DNA from: Clostridia bacterium | GTDB lineage: Bacteria; Bacillota_A; Clostridia; UBA1212; UBA1255 | Length of the DNA stretch: 15,839 bases | Assembly (NCBI GenBank): GCA_017522515.1 | Contig: JAFWZH010000318.1 | Span: 1 to 15,839 of the forward strand | Direction of reading: 5' to 3' | Shown here: positions 5,397 through 13,674 of the stretch, in pieces | Layout of the letters: every line of letters begins with the position of its first letter | How positions within the stretch are numbered: position 1 is the first letter of the stretch | Position numbers and translations under genes: made by a program | The notes under the pieces: generated by a model | Told to the model about the DNA's origin: nothing | Seen by the model: the letters and a program-made list of their open reading frames with translations, nothing else | Database searches by the model: none

Positions 5397-6690
5397 GAAT
5401 TCTCTTTGGACAGAAATATCAAAAAAACCAAACTTTAACAGCTTAGATGGAAATATTAAAACTGATGTATTAATTGTCGGTGGAGGACTTACCGGCATTT
5501 TATGTGCATATATGTTGCAAGAAACAGGTATCGATTATACATTGATTGAAGCAAATAATATATGTAGCGGAATAACTCAAAATACTACTGCAAAAATAAC
5601 GATGCAACACGGTTTGATTTATCACAAGATTATTAAAAAATATGGTATTAAGGCAGCAAAACTATATTACAAAGCTAATTCCGAAGCTATAAGGTATTAT
5701 AAAAATTTATGTAAAATATTTGATTGTTGTTTTGAAACTCAAGATGCCATAGTATATTCAACTGCGGATATAAGAAAAATAACAGAAGAGTACAAAGCGT
5801 ATGGTGTGATAGGTATTCCGTCAGAGTTTATTAAAGAGCTTCCGCTGCCGATGAATATTCTTGGAGCAGTAAGAATACGGAATCAAGGCCAAATTCAGCC
5901 GCTACAACTCTTATATAAATTATCTCAAAAGCTCAATATAAAAGAACATACAAAGCTGATTGAGATTACACCCGATTGTGTGCAAACAGATAAGGGAAAC
6001 ATTTATTACAAAAAAGCTATAATAGCAACACATTTTCCTATAATTAACAAACATGGATATTATTTTTTGAAAATGTATCAGCACCGATCTTATGTTTTGG
6101 CGCTTGAAAATGCCCAAGATGTAAGTGGGATGTATATAGATGAAAACGAAAAGGGTTTTTCTTTTAGAAATTATGATAAATTTTTACTGCTTGGCGGGGG
6201 AAGTCATCGTACAGGAAAAAAGGGTGGTTGTTGGAATGAACTTGAGTGTTTTGCCCAAAAATATTATCCTGAATCGAAAATTAAAAACAGATGGGCAACA
6301 CAAGATTGCATCACTTTAGATTCAATGCCATATATAGGGAAATACTCAAAAAACACACCAAATCTATTTGTAGCAACGGGATATAACAAATGGGGTTTTA
6401 CGTCATCTATGGTGGCCGCGGAAATGCTGTGCGACCTTGTGCAAGAAAAACGAAACGAATATGAAGAACTGTTTTCTCCATCGCGAAGTGTAATACATCC
6501 ACAGCTCGCAGGAAATGCAGCAGCGGCTGCTTTTAATCTGATTACACCAACATCACCTCGTTGTCCACACATGGGTTGCGCGTTAAAATACAATAAATAT
6601 GAACACACTTGGGATTGTCCGTGCCATGGTTCTCGCTTTACAAGCGACGGAAAGTTATTAGACAATCCTGCAATGAAAAGCTTAAAATAA
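5395..6690 (+). CDS. FAD-dependent oxidoreductase with C-terminal Rieske [2Fe-2S] domain
   Basis: This 431-residue cytoplasmic protein starts with a dinucleotide-binding fold (VLIVGGGLTG, residues 25-34; acidic end of strand 2 at IEAN, 51-54), as in the DadA/glycine-oxidase superfamily. A long central substrate region follows, and an FAD-contacting segment, NLFVATGYNKWGFTSSMVAAE, lies around residues 323-343. The last 45 residues form a compact Rieske domain: Cys389-Pro-His391-x2-Cys394 and Cys408-Pro-Cys-His411 with GSRF provide the two Cys-His pairs. The same fusion occurs in Bacillus YhfW, which is longer (from memory, about 500 residues). The electron donor and substrate are unknown. The gene converges on its neighbour with only 11 bases between stop codons and no visible terminator. 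A weak AAGGGTG is the ribosome binding site. Confidence 0.85.
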   Translation: MNSLWTEISKKPNFNSLDGNIKTDVLIVGGGLTGILCAYMLQETGIDYTLIEANNICSGITQNTTAKITMQHGLIYHKIIKKYGIKAAKLYYKANSEAIRYYKNLCKIFDCCFETQDAIVYSTADIRKITEEYKAYGVIGIPSEFIKELPLPMNILGAVRIRNQGQIQPLQLLYKLSQKLNIKEHTKLIEITPDCVQTDKGNIYYKKAIIATHFPIINKHGYYFLKMYQHRSYVLALENAQDVSGMYIDENEKGFSFRNYDKFLLLGGGSHRTGKKGGCWNELECFAQKYYPESKIKNRWATQDCITLDSMPYIGKYSKNTPNLFVATGYNKWGFTSSMVAAEMLCDLVQEKRNEYEELFSPSRSVIHPQLAGNAAAAAFNLITPTSPRCPHMGCALKYNKYEHTWDCPCHGSRFTSDGKLLDNPAMKSLK

Positions 6691-6701
6691 CAACAAATAT
6701 T

Positions 6702-7373
6702 TCAGGGATTATCTTTTGTTGTAATTTTGTTTCGAATTGCAAATATAAGCAGTGCAACATGGAAAAATATAGACCCTATAATATTACAGAAGCTACTAAG
6801 TGTATAGACAGATAAGTAATTTTCCATATAAAAAATTATTGGTTCATAATAGCAAACAAAAGCAATTGAATCAAGAATGAAGTTGGCGAAAATTACAAAC
6901 AATAGAATTACTTTTGAAAATCTTCTAAATAAACCTAATATACTGAATGCACCTAATAAAAGGAAAAGCACGCGTATAAGTGTAATAATTATTCTTGTAA
7001 ACAGCGCAAATGATATTAATTGTGAGCCGATTGCGCCAACAGTATTAAAATAAACAATAAAATAAAACACCGCCAATAAACAAAATACCATTGACATCAG
7101 AAAAAATGATTTTTGTTTTTTGTAAAAAACAAGAGAGTATAGAAAAGTTAAAATGTAAGGAGATAATAGTAATATTACAAATAACACGTCAAAAATACTT
7201 TGTGAGCGTAAAGTTAACTCATAAGAATATATATTCACATCGTGTATGTAATTATGAAACAGAAAGTTTTCGGCACAACTTAATATCATACTGATTAAAG
7301 CAAGAGCCGATAATATTATTATAGCAATTCTGCCTTTTAACTTTTTGGGGACAAGGGAATTTGTTTGACACAT
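6702..7373 (-). CDS. Six-helix integral membrane protein of unknown function
   Basis: This 223-residue protein has six predicted membrane helices at about residues 14-34, 60-84, 88-112, 122-147, 151-172 and 190-212. They are joined by short loops with basic residues (FYKKQKS, LFRRFSK) on one side. The C-terminus is short and basic. No transporter, protease or kinase motif is evident, and I do not recognise the family. The start is supported by AAGGAG eight bases upstream of the ATG. It lies downstream of tRNA-Pro on the same strand, but a terminator (7452-7481) separates them. Its own promoter is not obvious. It is transcribed towards the FAD-Rieske gene. Confidence 0.65.
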   Translation of the reverse strand: MCQTNSLVPKKLKGRIAIIILSALALISMILSCAENFLFHNYIHDVNIYSYELTLRSQSIFDVLFVILLLSPYILTFLYSLVFYKKQKSFFLMSMVFCLLAVFYFIVYFNTVGAIGSQLISFALFTRIIITLIRVLFLLLGAFSILGLFRRFSKVILLFVIFANFILDSIAFVCYYEPIIFYMENYLSVYTLSSFCNIIGSIFFHVALLIFAIRNKITTKDNP

Positions 7374-7451
7374 AATTTTTTCTCCTTAAAAAAACTCGTT
7401 AGTAGATATATATCACATAAAATTATACATGTCAATTTTAAATTTTTTAAT

Positions 7452-7481
7452 AAAAAAACTGCCCTGCAAATAGGGCAGTTT
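7452..7481 (-). terminator. Terminator of tRNA-Pro / PFL operon
   Basis: On the minus strand AAACTGCCCT pairs with AGGGCAGTTT (10 pairs, six-base loop) and is followed by T residues. It lies seven bases beyond the tRNA 3' end, so it would end both the tRNA transcript and any readthrough from pflA. Confidence 0.85.
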
Positions 7482-7487
7482 ACTATA

Positions 7488-7564
7488 TGGTCGGGATGAC
7501 AAGATTTGAACTTGCGGCCTCTGCGTCCCGAACGCAGCGCTCTACCAAACTGAGCCACATCCCG
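7488..7564 (-). tRNA. tRNA-Pro (anticodon CGG)
   Basis: This 77-base cloverleaf on the minus strand has acceptor CGGGATG pairing with CATCCCG, followed by A and an encoded CCA. The D arm contains GGCTCAG and TGGTAGAGC. The anticodon stem CTGCG/CGCAG encloses the loop TTCGGGA, giving anticodon CGG, which reads proline CCG. The T arm contains GTTCAAATC. The short protein-like frames crossing this gene are artefacts. Confidence 0.97.
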
Positions 7565-7576
7565 TAAACCTTGTGT

Positions 7577-7605
7577 ATTTTATCACTATAAGTGCTTTTA
7601 GTCAA
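7577..7605 (-). promoter_or_regulatory. Promoter for tRNA-Pro overlapping the end of pflA
   Basis: On the minus strand TTGACT (7600-7605) and TAAAAT (7577-7582) are 17 bases apart, placing the start near 7570, a few bases before the mature tRNA end at 7564. The -35 box is formed by the last two codons and stop of pflA (GTT GAC TAA). Confidence 0.7.
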
Positions 7606-8353
7606 CATTAATTTGTCTTGATGAACGGATTCCCTCTAAAATTATTTGTTTGGCATTTTGTGTTTGTTCTTTAGTGGCTGAATTAACCTCATTTAAACGA
7701 TAGGGTATACCAAGCTCTGTATATTTATGAACTCCCAAAGTATGATAGGGGATTACATCAAGCGCTTTAAGATTGTGTAAAGTACCTATAAACTTGCCTA
7801 AATCAAATAAATCTTGTCTGTCATCAGTATATCCGGGAATAACAACGTGGCGTACCCATAAAGGGATTTTTTTACGCTCAAGATATTTGGCAAATGAAAG
7901 TATATTGTTATTGTCTTTTCCCGTCAGTTCTTTATGCTTTGCAGGATTCATATGCTTAATGTCCAACATAACAAGGTTTGTATATTTCATAAGCTCATCC
8001 AGCTTGTTTAAATATTCATTATTAAGAGGATTATACGTTGCACCGGAAGTATCAATACAAGTATGTATGCCTTCTGTGGAGGCAGTGCGAAAGAGTTCCG
8101 TAAGAAAGTCTATTTGCAATAGTGGTTCACCGCCTGAAACGGTAATTCCGCCTTTGGTGTAAAACATTTTGTTTTTTTTGTAATTGTGTATTATTTCCTC
8201 CACGGAAAGCTCTGAACCAATGCAGGTTTGCCATGTGTCGGGGTTATGACAATATAAACAACGAAGAGGACAGCCCTGCATAAAAATAACGTATCTTATG
8301 CCGGGACCGTCGACTGTTCCAAAGCTTTCTTGTGAATGAATATATCCTGTCAT
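7598..8353 (-). CDS. pflA: Pyruvate formate-lyase activating enzyme (radical SAM)
   Basis: This 251-residue radical-SAM enzyme uses a [4Fe-4S] cluster and S-adenosylmethionine to create the glycyl radical on pyruvate formate-lyase. The cluster motif is Cys28-x3-Cys32-x2-Cys35 (QGCPLRCLYCHNP). GGITVSGGEPLLQ near residues 68-80 contains the SAM-contacting GGEP. The length matches the usual 240-260 residues. It is the third gene of the operon, 26 bases after the glycyl-radical subunit. I see no good ribosome binding site before its ATG, so translation may depend on coupling with the upstream gene. Its last codons and stop double as the -35 box of the tRNA-Pro promoter. The C-terminus is complete and ends in QINVD. 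Confidence 0.95.
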   Translation of the reverse strand: MTGYIHSQESFGTVDGPGIRYVIFMQGCPLRCLYCHNPDTWQTCIGSELSVEEIIHNYKKNKMFYTKGGITVSGGEPLLQIDFLTELFRTASTEGIHTCIDTSGATYNPLNNEYLNKLDELMKYTNLVMLDIKHMNPAKHKELTGKDNNNILSFAKYLERKKIPLWVRHVVIPGYTDDRQDLFDLGKFIGTLHNLKALDVIPYHTLGVHKYTELGIPYRLNEVNSATKEQTQNAKQIILEGIRSSRQINVD

Positions 8354-8379
8354 AATAAAAATTCAGGCTTTAAAGCTAA

Positions 8380-8622
8380 TTAAATAGAAGAATGAAATGT
8401 TCTTGAAATAATCTCGTCTTGCTGTTCTTTTGTAAGTTTAATAAAGTTTACAGCATAACCGCTGACACGCACTGTAAGCTGTGGGTATTTTTCGGGATGG
8501 GCTTGCGCATCCAATAATGTTTCTTTTGTAAAAACATTAACATTAAGATGATGGCCTCCTTTTTGACAATATCCGTCGAGAAGAGATACTAAATTATCTA
8601 TTTGATTTTCTGTTGCTGCCAT
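8380..8622 (-). CDS. grcA: Stand-alone glycyl-radical domain of pyruvate formate-lyase (GrcA-like subunit)
   Basis: This 80-residue protein corresponds to the C-terminal domain of normal PFL. It contains [18 protein letters not shown] and the radical motif RVSGYAV, with Gly55 as the expected radical site, and it ends SRTFHSSI like whole PFL enzymes. In E. coli a similar free protein (YfiD/GrcA) rescues oxygen-cleaved PFL. Here the main enzyme lacks this domain, so the small protein must supply it. The start at 8622 is preferred over an upstream in-frame ATG at 8688, because a perfect AGGAGG in the end of the large-subunit gene sits ten bases upstream and homology begins only after residue 8. 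One base separates the large subunit's TAA from this ATG, so translation is tightly coupled, favouring equal amounts. Confidence 0.92.
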   Translation of the reverse strand: MAATENQIDNLVSLLDGYCQKGGHHLNVNVFTKETLLDAQAHPEKYPQLTVRVSGYAVNFIKLTKEQQDEIISRTFHSSI

Positions 8623-8623
8623 T

Positions 8624-10753
8624 TTAATCGTCCTCCTGTGTATCAAGTCCTTCGAAAAGTGTTGGGGCGGAACATGCGCCTTCGCCACAACAGCATCCGT
8701 CTAATTCAAAATCAGCATCTATTTCGATATCTCCTGCAAAAATTTGGTCATCCTTGCCCAACGCACCCGGTATAATAGAGAAGGTATTGGAAATACCGTC
8801 TTGTGCGTCCTTAAAGGGGAGTTTAGAAACAGATGATAATGAAGCTATTGCGCCGTGTGTATCGCGTCTGTGCATTGGATTTGCACCGGGAGCAAAAGCT
8901 TCTCCTTGTTTACGTCCGTCCGGGGTTGAACCTGTATGCTTACCATAAACAACATTTGATGTAATCGTCAAAATGGATGTTGTGGGTATACTGTCTCTGT
9001 AAGTGTGGTTTTTCTTAATGTGTCCCATAAATACATGAACAATATCGTGTGCAATTTCATCAACACGATCATCATCGTTACCGTACTTCGGAAAGTCTCC
9101 CTCAACCTCATAGTCAACAGCAAGACCTTTGTCATTACGTATAACTTTTACTTTGGCGTACTTTATAGCGGAAAGGGAGTCTGCTACTACGGAAAGTCCC
9201 GCTATGCCTGTTGCAAACCAACGTGTAACGTGTTTGTCATGAAGGGCCATTTGGATTTTCTCATAACAATATTTGTCGTGCATATAGTGTATGATGTTAA
9301 GGGTGTTAACGTAGACATTTGCAAGCCACTTCATCATGGCATTGAACTTTTTAACAACCTCGTCATAATCAAGATACTCAGAAGTTATAGGTCTGTATTC
9401 AGGTCCGACTTGTTGACCTGAAATTTCATCCACACCGCCGTTAATTGCATACAGTAAGCATTTTGCCAAATTGGCACGGGCTCCGAAAAACTGCATTTCT
9501 TTACCGATTCTCATAGAAGAAACACAACAAGCGATTGCATAGTCATCACCGTGTGTAAATCTCATTAAATCATCATTTTCGTACTGAATAGATGATGTTT
9601 CAATAGAGATTTTTGCACAGAAGCGTTTGAAGTTTTCAGGTAATCTCGTAGACCACAAAACTGTCAAATTAGGCTCAGGTGCCGCACCGAGATTTTCTAA
9701 AGTATGAAGATAACGGTATGACATCTTTGTTACCATATGGCGACCATCTATTGCAACTCCGCCGATTGATTCGGTAACCCACTGGGGATCTCCGGAAAAA
9801 AGGGAATTATATTCAGGTGTTCTGGCAAACTTTACAAGACGTAATTTCATAATAAAATGGTCAACCATTTCTTGAAGCTCAGACTCTGTAAAAATACCAT
9901 TTTTTAGATCACGCTCTGCATATATATCAATAAAGGTTGATGTTCTTCCCAATGACATTGCAGCACCATTCTGCTCCTTTACAGCGGCAAGATAGCCAAA
10001 ATACAACCACTGTATTGCTTCTTTTGTATTGCGGGCAGGCTGTGAAATGTCAAAACCATAGCTAAGAGCCATCTTTTTTAATTCTTCTAAAGCACGAATT
10101 TGCTCGGATAGTTCTTCTCGGTCACGAATGACTTTTGAATACATGGCAGAACGTGTGGTTGCTTTTTGCTCTTTTTTGTCATCAATAAGCTTATCCACAC
10201 CATAAAGTGCAACTCTGCGGTAGTCTCCGATTATTCGTCCACGACCATAAGCGTCCGGAAGTCCCGTGATTATGTGACTTGAGCGACAAGCTCTCATTTC
10301 GTTGGTATATGCGTCAAAAACACCGGCGTTGTGAGTTTTCCTGTGTATAGTAAAAAATTCTTTTACGGAAGGATCAAGCTCGTATCCGTGGTCGCGACAA
10401 GCTTTTTCTGCCATACGAATACCGCCGTAGGGCATAAGAGCTCTTTTGAAAGGTTTGTCCGTTTGAAAACCAACAATCTGCTCTTTTTCTTTGTCAAGAT
10501 AGCCCGGACCGTGGGAAGTAATAGTAGAAATTACTTTAGTGTCCATATCAAGAACGCCGCCTGCTTTGATTTCTTTTTTAGAAAGTTCAAGTACTTGATT
10601 CCATAAGTCAACAGTTCTCTTTGTGGGACCTTCTAAAAAGGAAGCGTCTCCGTCGTAAGGTGTGTAGTTGTGTTTTATAAAGCTTCTGACATTTATTTCA
10701 TTAACCCATGTGCCGGGTCCGAATCCATTCCAAAATTCATGTAAATAATTCAT
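8624..10753 (-). CDS. pflB: Pyruvate formate-lyase large subunit lacking the glycyl-radical domain, with Cys-rich tail
   Basis: This 709-residue formate C-acetyltransferase converts pyruvate and CoA to acetyl-CoA and formate in the cytoplasm. Similarity to whole PFL is clear throughout, including the catalytic Cys409-Cys410 pair in AIACCVSSM, then [21 protein letters not shown] and [17 protein letters not shown]. It runs to [13 protein letters not shown], exactly where normal enzymes continue into the glycyl-radical domain. Instead there is a 40-residue acidic tail (about 670-709) holding CCCGEGAC (Cys687-689 and Cys694). The radical domain is the next gene, one base after the stop. AGGAGA stands before the ATG. 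Typical PFL is about 740-760 residues; large plus small subunit add to 789 because of the extra tail. The operon continues to pflA. This reads as an evolved split and not a sequencing error. Confidence 0.95.
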   Translation of the reverse strand: MNYLHEFWNGFGPGTWVNEINVRSFIKHNYTPYDGDASFLEGPTKRTVDLWNQVLELSKKEIKAGGVLDMDTKVISTITSHGPGYLDKEKEQIVGFQTDKPFKRALMPYGGIRMAEKACRDHGYELDPSVKEFFTIHRKTHNAGVFDAYTNEMRACRSSHIITGLPDAYGRGRIIGDYRRVALYGVDKLIDDKKEQKATTRSAMYSKVIRDREELSEQIRALEELKKMALSYGFDISQPARNTKEAIQWLYFGYLAAVKEQNGAAMSLGRTSTFIDIYAERDLKNGIFTESELQEMVDHFIMKLRLVKFARTPEYNSLFSGDPQWVTESIGGVAIDGRHMVTKMSYRYLHTLENLGAAPEPNLTVLWSTRLPENFKRFCAKISIETSSIQYENDDLMRFTHGDDYAIACCVSSMRIGKEMQFFGARANLAKCLLYAINGGVDEISGQQVGPEYRPITSEYLDYDEVVKKFNAMMKWLANVYVNTLNIIHYMHDKYCYEKIQMALHDKHVTRWFATGIAGLSVVADSLSAIKYAKVKVIRNDKGLAVDYEVEGDFPKYGNDDDRVDEIAHDIVHVFMGHIKKNHTYRDSIPTTSILTITSNVVYGKHTGSTPDGRKQGEAFAPGANPMHRRDTHGAIASLSSVSKLPFKDAQDGISNTFSIIPGALGKDDQIFAGDIEIDADFELDGCCCGEGACSAPTLFEGLDTQEDD

Positions 10754-10808
10754 TTTTAAATCTCCTGTAAATTACTCTCAATAATCAATATGAACGATTA
10801 CGACGCTA

Positions 10809-10814
10809 ATTATA
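10809..10814 (-). promoter_or_regulatory. Probable -10 box of the PFL operon promoter
   Basis: A perfect TATAAT lies on the minus strand about 56 bases upstream of the pflB start. The -35 region 17 bases further up is only T-rich. An imperfect repeat (AATCAATATGAACGATT, 10786-10802) sits in the leader. I see no clear Rex-type site. Confidence 0.4.
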
Positions 10815-10849
10815 CATAACTTGCAGGAAAAAATAAAGAGGCAAAATAG

Positions 10850-10878
10850 TTGACAAGAAAATAAAAATAGTACAAAAT
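10850..10878 (+). promoter_or_regulatory. Probable promoter for malQ
   Basis: A perfect TTGACA at 10850-10855 is followed after 17 bases by CAAAAT at 10873-10878 (four of six matches). It fires away from the PFL promoter, which lies about 40 bases off, so the 164-base gap holds two divergent promoters. Confidence 0.5.
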
Positions 10879-10917
10879 ATTCTCGTTTAAACAATAAATT
10901 TGTTAGGAGAGTTATAC

Positions 10918-12363
10918 ATGATAAATAAAAGAAAAAGCGGTGTTTTAATGCACGTGTCCTCCTTATGGAGCGAATATTCCGAGGGTTCTTTCGGTAGAGA
11001 AGCTTATCAGTGGATTGATTTTTTGTCAGAGTGTGGATTTTCATATTGGCAGACTTTGCCGTTTGGAGTACCTGATGAATTAAATTCACCTTATAAGTCA
11101 TTTGGATCGTTTAGCGGTAATCCTTTCTTTGTTGATTTACAATATTTATATGAAGAAGGATTGCTTACAAGAGAAGAATTAGACAGTGCGAAGCAAGGAA
11201 ATCCTTACCTATGCGAATTTGAACGTCTCAACAATGAAAGAATGGCACTTTTGTCAAAAGCTGCTTCTCGTATCAAAAATGAAGATGCAATTAACAATTT
11301 TATGGCATCGCATCCGGAAACAGAGAAGTTTTGCGAATATATGGCGTTGAGGGCAGCAAACAATAATTTACCGTGGAATGAATGGACAGTCACAGAGCCT
11401 GATCCTGAGCTTTATAAAACTTGGAGATTTGCTGAGTATGCATTCTTCTCACAGTGGGCACAAATTAAAAAATATGCAAACAGTAAGAATATCAGTATAA
11501 TAGGGGATATTCCGATTTATGTTTCTTGGGACAGTGCCGATGTTTGGAGTTCGCCGGAAAGTTTCCAGTTAGACGAACGCTATAATCCCAAAAGCGTTGC
11601 CGGTGTTCCGCCGGATTATTTCTCAGAGGATGGTCAGTTGTGGGGTAATCCGCTCTATGATTGGAAAAAAATGAAAGAAGACAATTATAGTTGGTGGAGA
11701 CGCAGAATGAGCTTTATGTTTGAGCTTTTTGATGGTGTGAGAATTGACCACTTTAGAGGTCTTCAATCTTATTACAGTATTCCGGCTTCTGAAACAACAG
11801 CTAAAAACGGAAAGTGGGTTAAAGGTCCCGGTATGAGTTTAATTAAGGCATTGCAACCCATTTGTCAAGATAAATTGATTATTGCTGAGGATTTGGGTGA
11901 TATTACACCTGAGGTTGAAAAGCTTGTTAAGGATAGCGGATATCCCGGTATGCGTGTTTTACAGTTCGGCTTTGTTGATGAAGAAGAAACTGCGCATATT
12001 CCGCATAATTATATACAAAATTGTGTTGCGTATACAGGTACTCACGATAATAATACTTTACTTGGTTTTGTTTGGGATCTTGATGAGCCTGCACGCAGAC
12101 GTATGTTTGATTATTTTGGTTATCCGTATGATAATATTAACGATGGTTGTGAGTGTATGATTCGTTCGTTGCTCGCAAGTAATGCGGATATTGTTATTTT
12201 GCCGATTCAGGATATTTTGAAATACGGTGCTGATACAAGAATGAATACACCCGGCGTAGCTGAGGGCAACTGGGCATACAGAGTTAAACGTGAGCAGTTA
12301 TCTGAAATTGACAGAGGCAAATATAAATATTGGAATTCACTTTATTTCAGAGATAATAAGTGA
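10918..12363 (+). CDS. malQ: 4-alpha-glucanotransferase (amylomaltase, GH77)
   Basis: This 481-residue cytoplasmic enzyme transfers alpha-1,4-glucan segments between maltodextrins during starch or glycogen breakdown. Family GH77 signatures are all present: the N-terminal GVLMHVSSLWS and SYWQTLPFG segments; IIGDIPIYVSWDSADVW near residues 194-210; nucleophile Asp277 in RIDHFRG; acid/base Glu324 in IAEDLG; and Asp377 in TGTHDNNT. The length fits the short bacterial type (about 500 residues) and not the longer E. coli form. An ATG at 10918 is chosen over a TTG at 10900 because GGAG at 10905-10908 is positioned for it. It is monocistronic between its own promoter and a terminator. With the X25-domain surface protein it suggests alpha-glucan use. 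Confidence 0.96.
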   Translation: MINKRKSGVLMHVSSLWSEYSEGSFGREAYQWIDFLSECGFSYWQTLPFGVPDELNSPYKSFGSFSGNPFFVDLQYLYEEGLLTREELDSAKQGNPYLCEFERLNNERMALLSKAASRIKNEDAINNFMASHPETEKFCEYMALRAANNNLPWNEWTVTEPDPELYKTWRFAEYAFFSQWAQIKKYANSKNISIIGDIPIYVSWDSADVWSSPESFQLDERYNPKSVAGVPPDYFSEDGQLWGNPLYDWKKMKEDNYSWWRRRMSFMFELFDGVRIDHFRGLQSYYSIPASETTAKNGKWVKGPGMSLIKALQPICQDKLIIAEDLGDITPEVEKLVKDSGYPGMRVLQFGFVDEEETAHIPHNYIQNCVAYTGTHDNNTLLGFVWDLDEPARRRMFDYFGYPYDNINDGCECMIRSLLASNADIVILPIQDILKYGADTRMNTPGVAEGNWAYRVKREQLSEIDRGKYKYWNSLYFRDNK

Positions 12364-12369
12364 TTTTTT

Positions 12370-12395
12370 AGGGCTGTAAAGACAGCCCTTTTTTT
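12370..12395 (+). terminator. Rho-independent terminator of malQ
   Basis: AGGGCTGT pairs with ACAGCCCT (eight perfect pairs, AAAG loop), followed by six T residues. It begins six bases after the malQ stop. The T-run overlaps the stop codon of the convergent DUF11 gene; it has no T-run in the other direction, so it serves malQ only. Confidence 0.92.
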
Positions 12396-13248
12396 ATACT
12401 GTTCCGCTGATAGTAAGCGTTGTAACACCGGGGTTAATTATATAGAAACCTTCTGTTGCACTTTGCGTATATGTTGCGGCAGGTACTGTTATGCTGCCTG
12501 CGACTGTTGCAAATTCGCCGGTGGTTTCGTTATATGTGTAACTTGTTGACGGAAGTGTTACTCCGTCTAATGTTACAGTTAGGTTACTTAAAATCGGATC
12601 AAAGGTATCTGTTATTACAACATTTGATGATGCGTCTGCTGCTGTATTGCCGGAATTTTGAATGATAAACGTGTACGTTAATATACCGTTTTCTGAAACG
12701 GGTACGGGGCTTACTGATTTCGTAATTGTAAGCTCGGGTACATCCTCTGTATATACTGTTTCCGTGGCAGTTATTGTACTTGATAAACCGATTCCGCTTA
12801 TTGTTGCTGTGTTCGTGATTGTGCCTTCCACATCTAAGGGAGCAAATTGATTTGCTTCAGCTTCGTAAACAATTATTGCGTTGCCGCCTGCCGGAATGTT
12901 TAATCCGCTTATTATAAGAGCTGCTTCTGTTGCTTCTACTGTGGGAGCGGGTTGAAGTATTCCGTTTACATAGTAGCGTGCAGAGTTCTCGACATAGGTG
13001 AGAGGTACCAAAGATGTTTCATTCCAGGGATATGCTCCTAAATTGTCTGTTAGGGTAAGTCCGGTGAACGATGCTGTGCCGGAATTTACTATGCTTACAA
13101 TATAGGTTATATCGTCATTTCTAACGTAATCGTCCATAACGGCTGTTTTGGTGGCTGAGAGCACTTCTAAAATCTCGCCGACAGCTATATTGGAGTTGGT
13201 TACGGAATTGTTGTATGATAATTGGGCTTGGTTTGTAAATTGCGCCAT
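12394..13248 (-). CDS. DUF11-repeat protein without a signal peptide
   Basis: This 284-residue protein consists of an N-terminal stretch (MAQFTNQAQLSYNN...) and two DUF11-type beta domains. They lie at about residues 29-165 (ATKTAVMDDYVRNDDITYIV, GLTLTDNLG, NTATISG) and 170-284 (LTITKSVSPVPVSENGILTY, NSGNTAADASSNVVITDTF). DUF11 domains resemble immunoglobulin-like modules of surface and adhesin proteins. Yet there is no signal peptide, anchor, Cys residue or transmembrane helix, so export, if any, would need another route. I recall closely similar leaderless proteins in other Clostridia, but their role is not known to me. A strong AAGGAGG precedes the ATG. It is rich in Thr, Val, Asn and Ser and converges on malQ. 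Confidence 0.8.
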   Translation of the reverse strand: MAQFTNQAQLSYNNSVTNSNIAVGEILEVLSATKTAVMDDYVRNDDITYIVSIVNSGTASFTGLTLTDNLGAYPWNETSLVPLTYVENSARYYVNGILQPAPTVEATEAALIISGLNIPAGGNAIIVYEAEANQFAPLDVEGTITNTATISGIGLSSTITATETVYTEDVPELTITKSVSPVPVSENGILTYTFIIQNSGNTAADASSNVVITDTFDPILSNLTVTLDGVTLPSTSYTYNETTGEFATVAGSITVPAATYTQSATEGFYIINPGVTTLTISGTV

Positions 13249-13343
13249 GTTTTTTCCTCCTTAATTATTGTATTTCTACAATTAAAGTATATGAAATATG
13301 GTGTTGTGATGTTCATAAGTATTTGATTTTGTTAAAATAATAA

Positions 13344-13372
13344 TTGACAAAGGCATTTGCTTAGCTTATAAT
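13344..13372 (+). promoter_or_regulatory. Full-consensus sigma-A promoter for tRNA-Ser
   Basis: TTGACA at 13344-13349 and TATAAT at 13367-13372 match consensus at all 12 positions with a 17-base spacer. The tRNA begins 13 bases after the -10 box. Confidence 0.9.
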
Positions 13373-13384
13373 GCAATTCGTCGT

Positions 13385-13477
13385 GGAGAAATCGCCTAGT
13401 CCGGTCGAGGGCGCACGACTGGAAATCGTGTAAACCGCAAAACGGTTTCGAGGGTTCGAATCCCTCTTTCTCCGCCA
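13385..13477 (+). tRNA. tRNA-Ser (anticodon GGA)
   Basis: This is a 93-base class II tRNA. Acceptor GGAGAAA pairs with TTTCTCC, followed by G and encoded CCA. The anticodon stem CACGA/TCGTG encloses CTGGAAA, giving anticodon GGA, which reads serine TCC and TCT. A long variable arm (AACCG...CGGTT) and the T arm GAGGGTTCGAATCCCTC are complete. Confidence 0.97.
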
Positions 13478-13484
13478 TCTAAAG

Positions 13485-13531
13485 ACACCATTGAAATCTG
13501 AACCCTCAAGTTCAGACTCAATGGTGTTTTT
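13485..13531 (+). terminator. Terminator after tRNA-Ser
   Basis: ACACCATTGA pairs with TCAATGGTGT, and the inner TCTGAAC pairs with GTTCAGA around a six-base loop. Only a small internal loop (AA opposite C) interrupts 17 pairs. A run of T follows at 13527-13531. Confidence 0.85.
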
Positions 13532-13674
13532 ATTATAAAACCCAGTATTTATGCGGCTTTTCGAGGTCGCATTTTCTTTTTGCCAGCTGGACTAAAAACA
13601 GAAAATCTTAAATTTTGCAATTAGAAGATTAAAAAACAAACCTTTTCGAACTCCTCAGTCTATCTGCACGTGTC

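Noticed and set aside
7337..7558. 73-codon minus-strand frame running through the tRNA-Pro gene
   Set aside because: It reads the tRNA and its terminator as protein; such frames are a common artefact over tRNA genes.
8623..8688. Longer version of the glycyl-radical subunit starting at 8688
   Set aside because: The added 22 residues overlap the PFL tail in another frame and show no similarity to PFL. The AGGAGG fits the ATG at 8622.
8380..10753. Split PFL explained as a simple frameshift or sequencing error
   Set aside because: The body has a unique 40-residue tail and the small gene has a perfect ribosome binding site and its own start. A single indel would not create these.
10754..10917. 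Rex-type redox operator between pflB and malQ
   Set aside because: No TTGTTAA-type paired half-sites are visible; the only repeat in the leader is short and imperfect.
13385..13477. tRNA-Ser as the attachment site of an integrated island
   Set aside because: I saw no second copy of its 3' end in the window and no integrase gene; only a transposase scar lies nearby.
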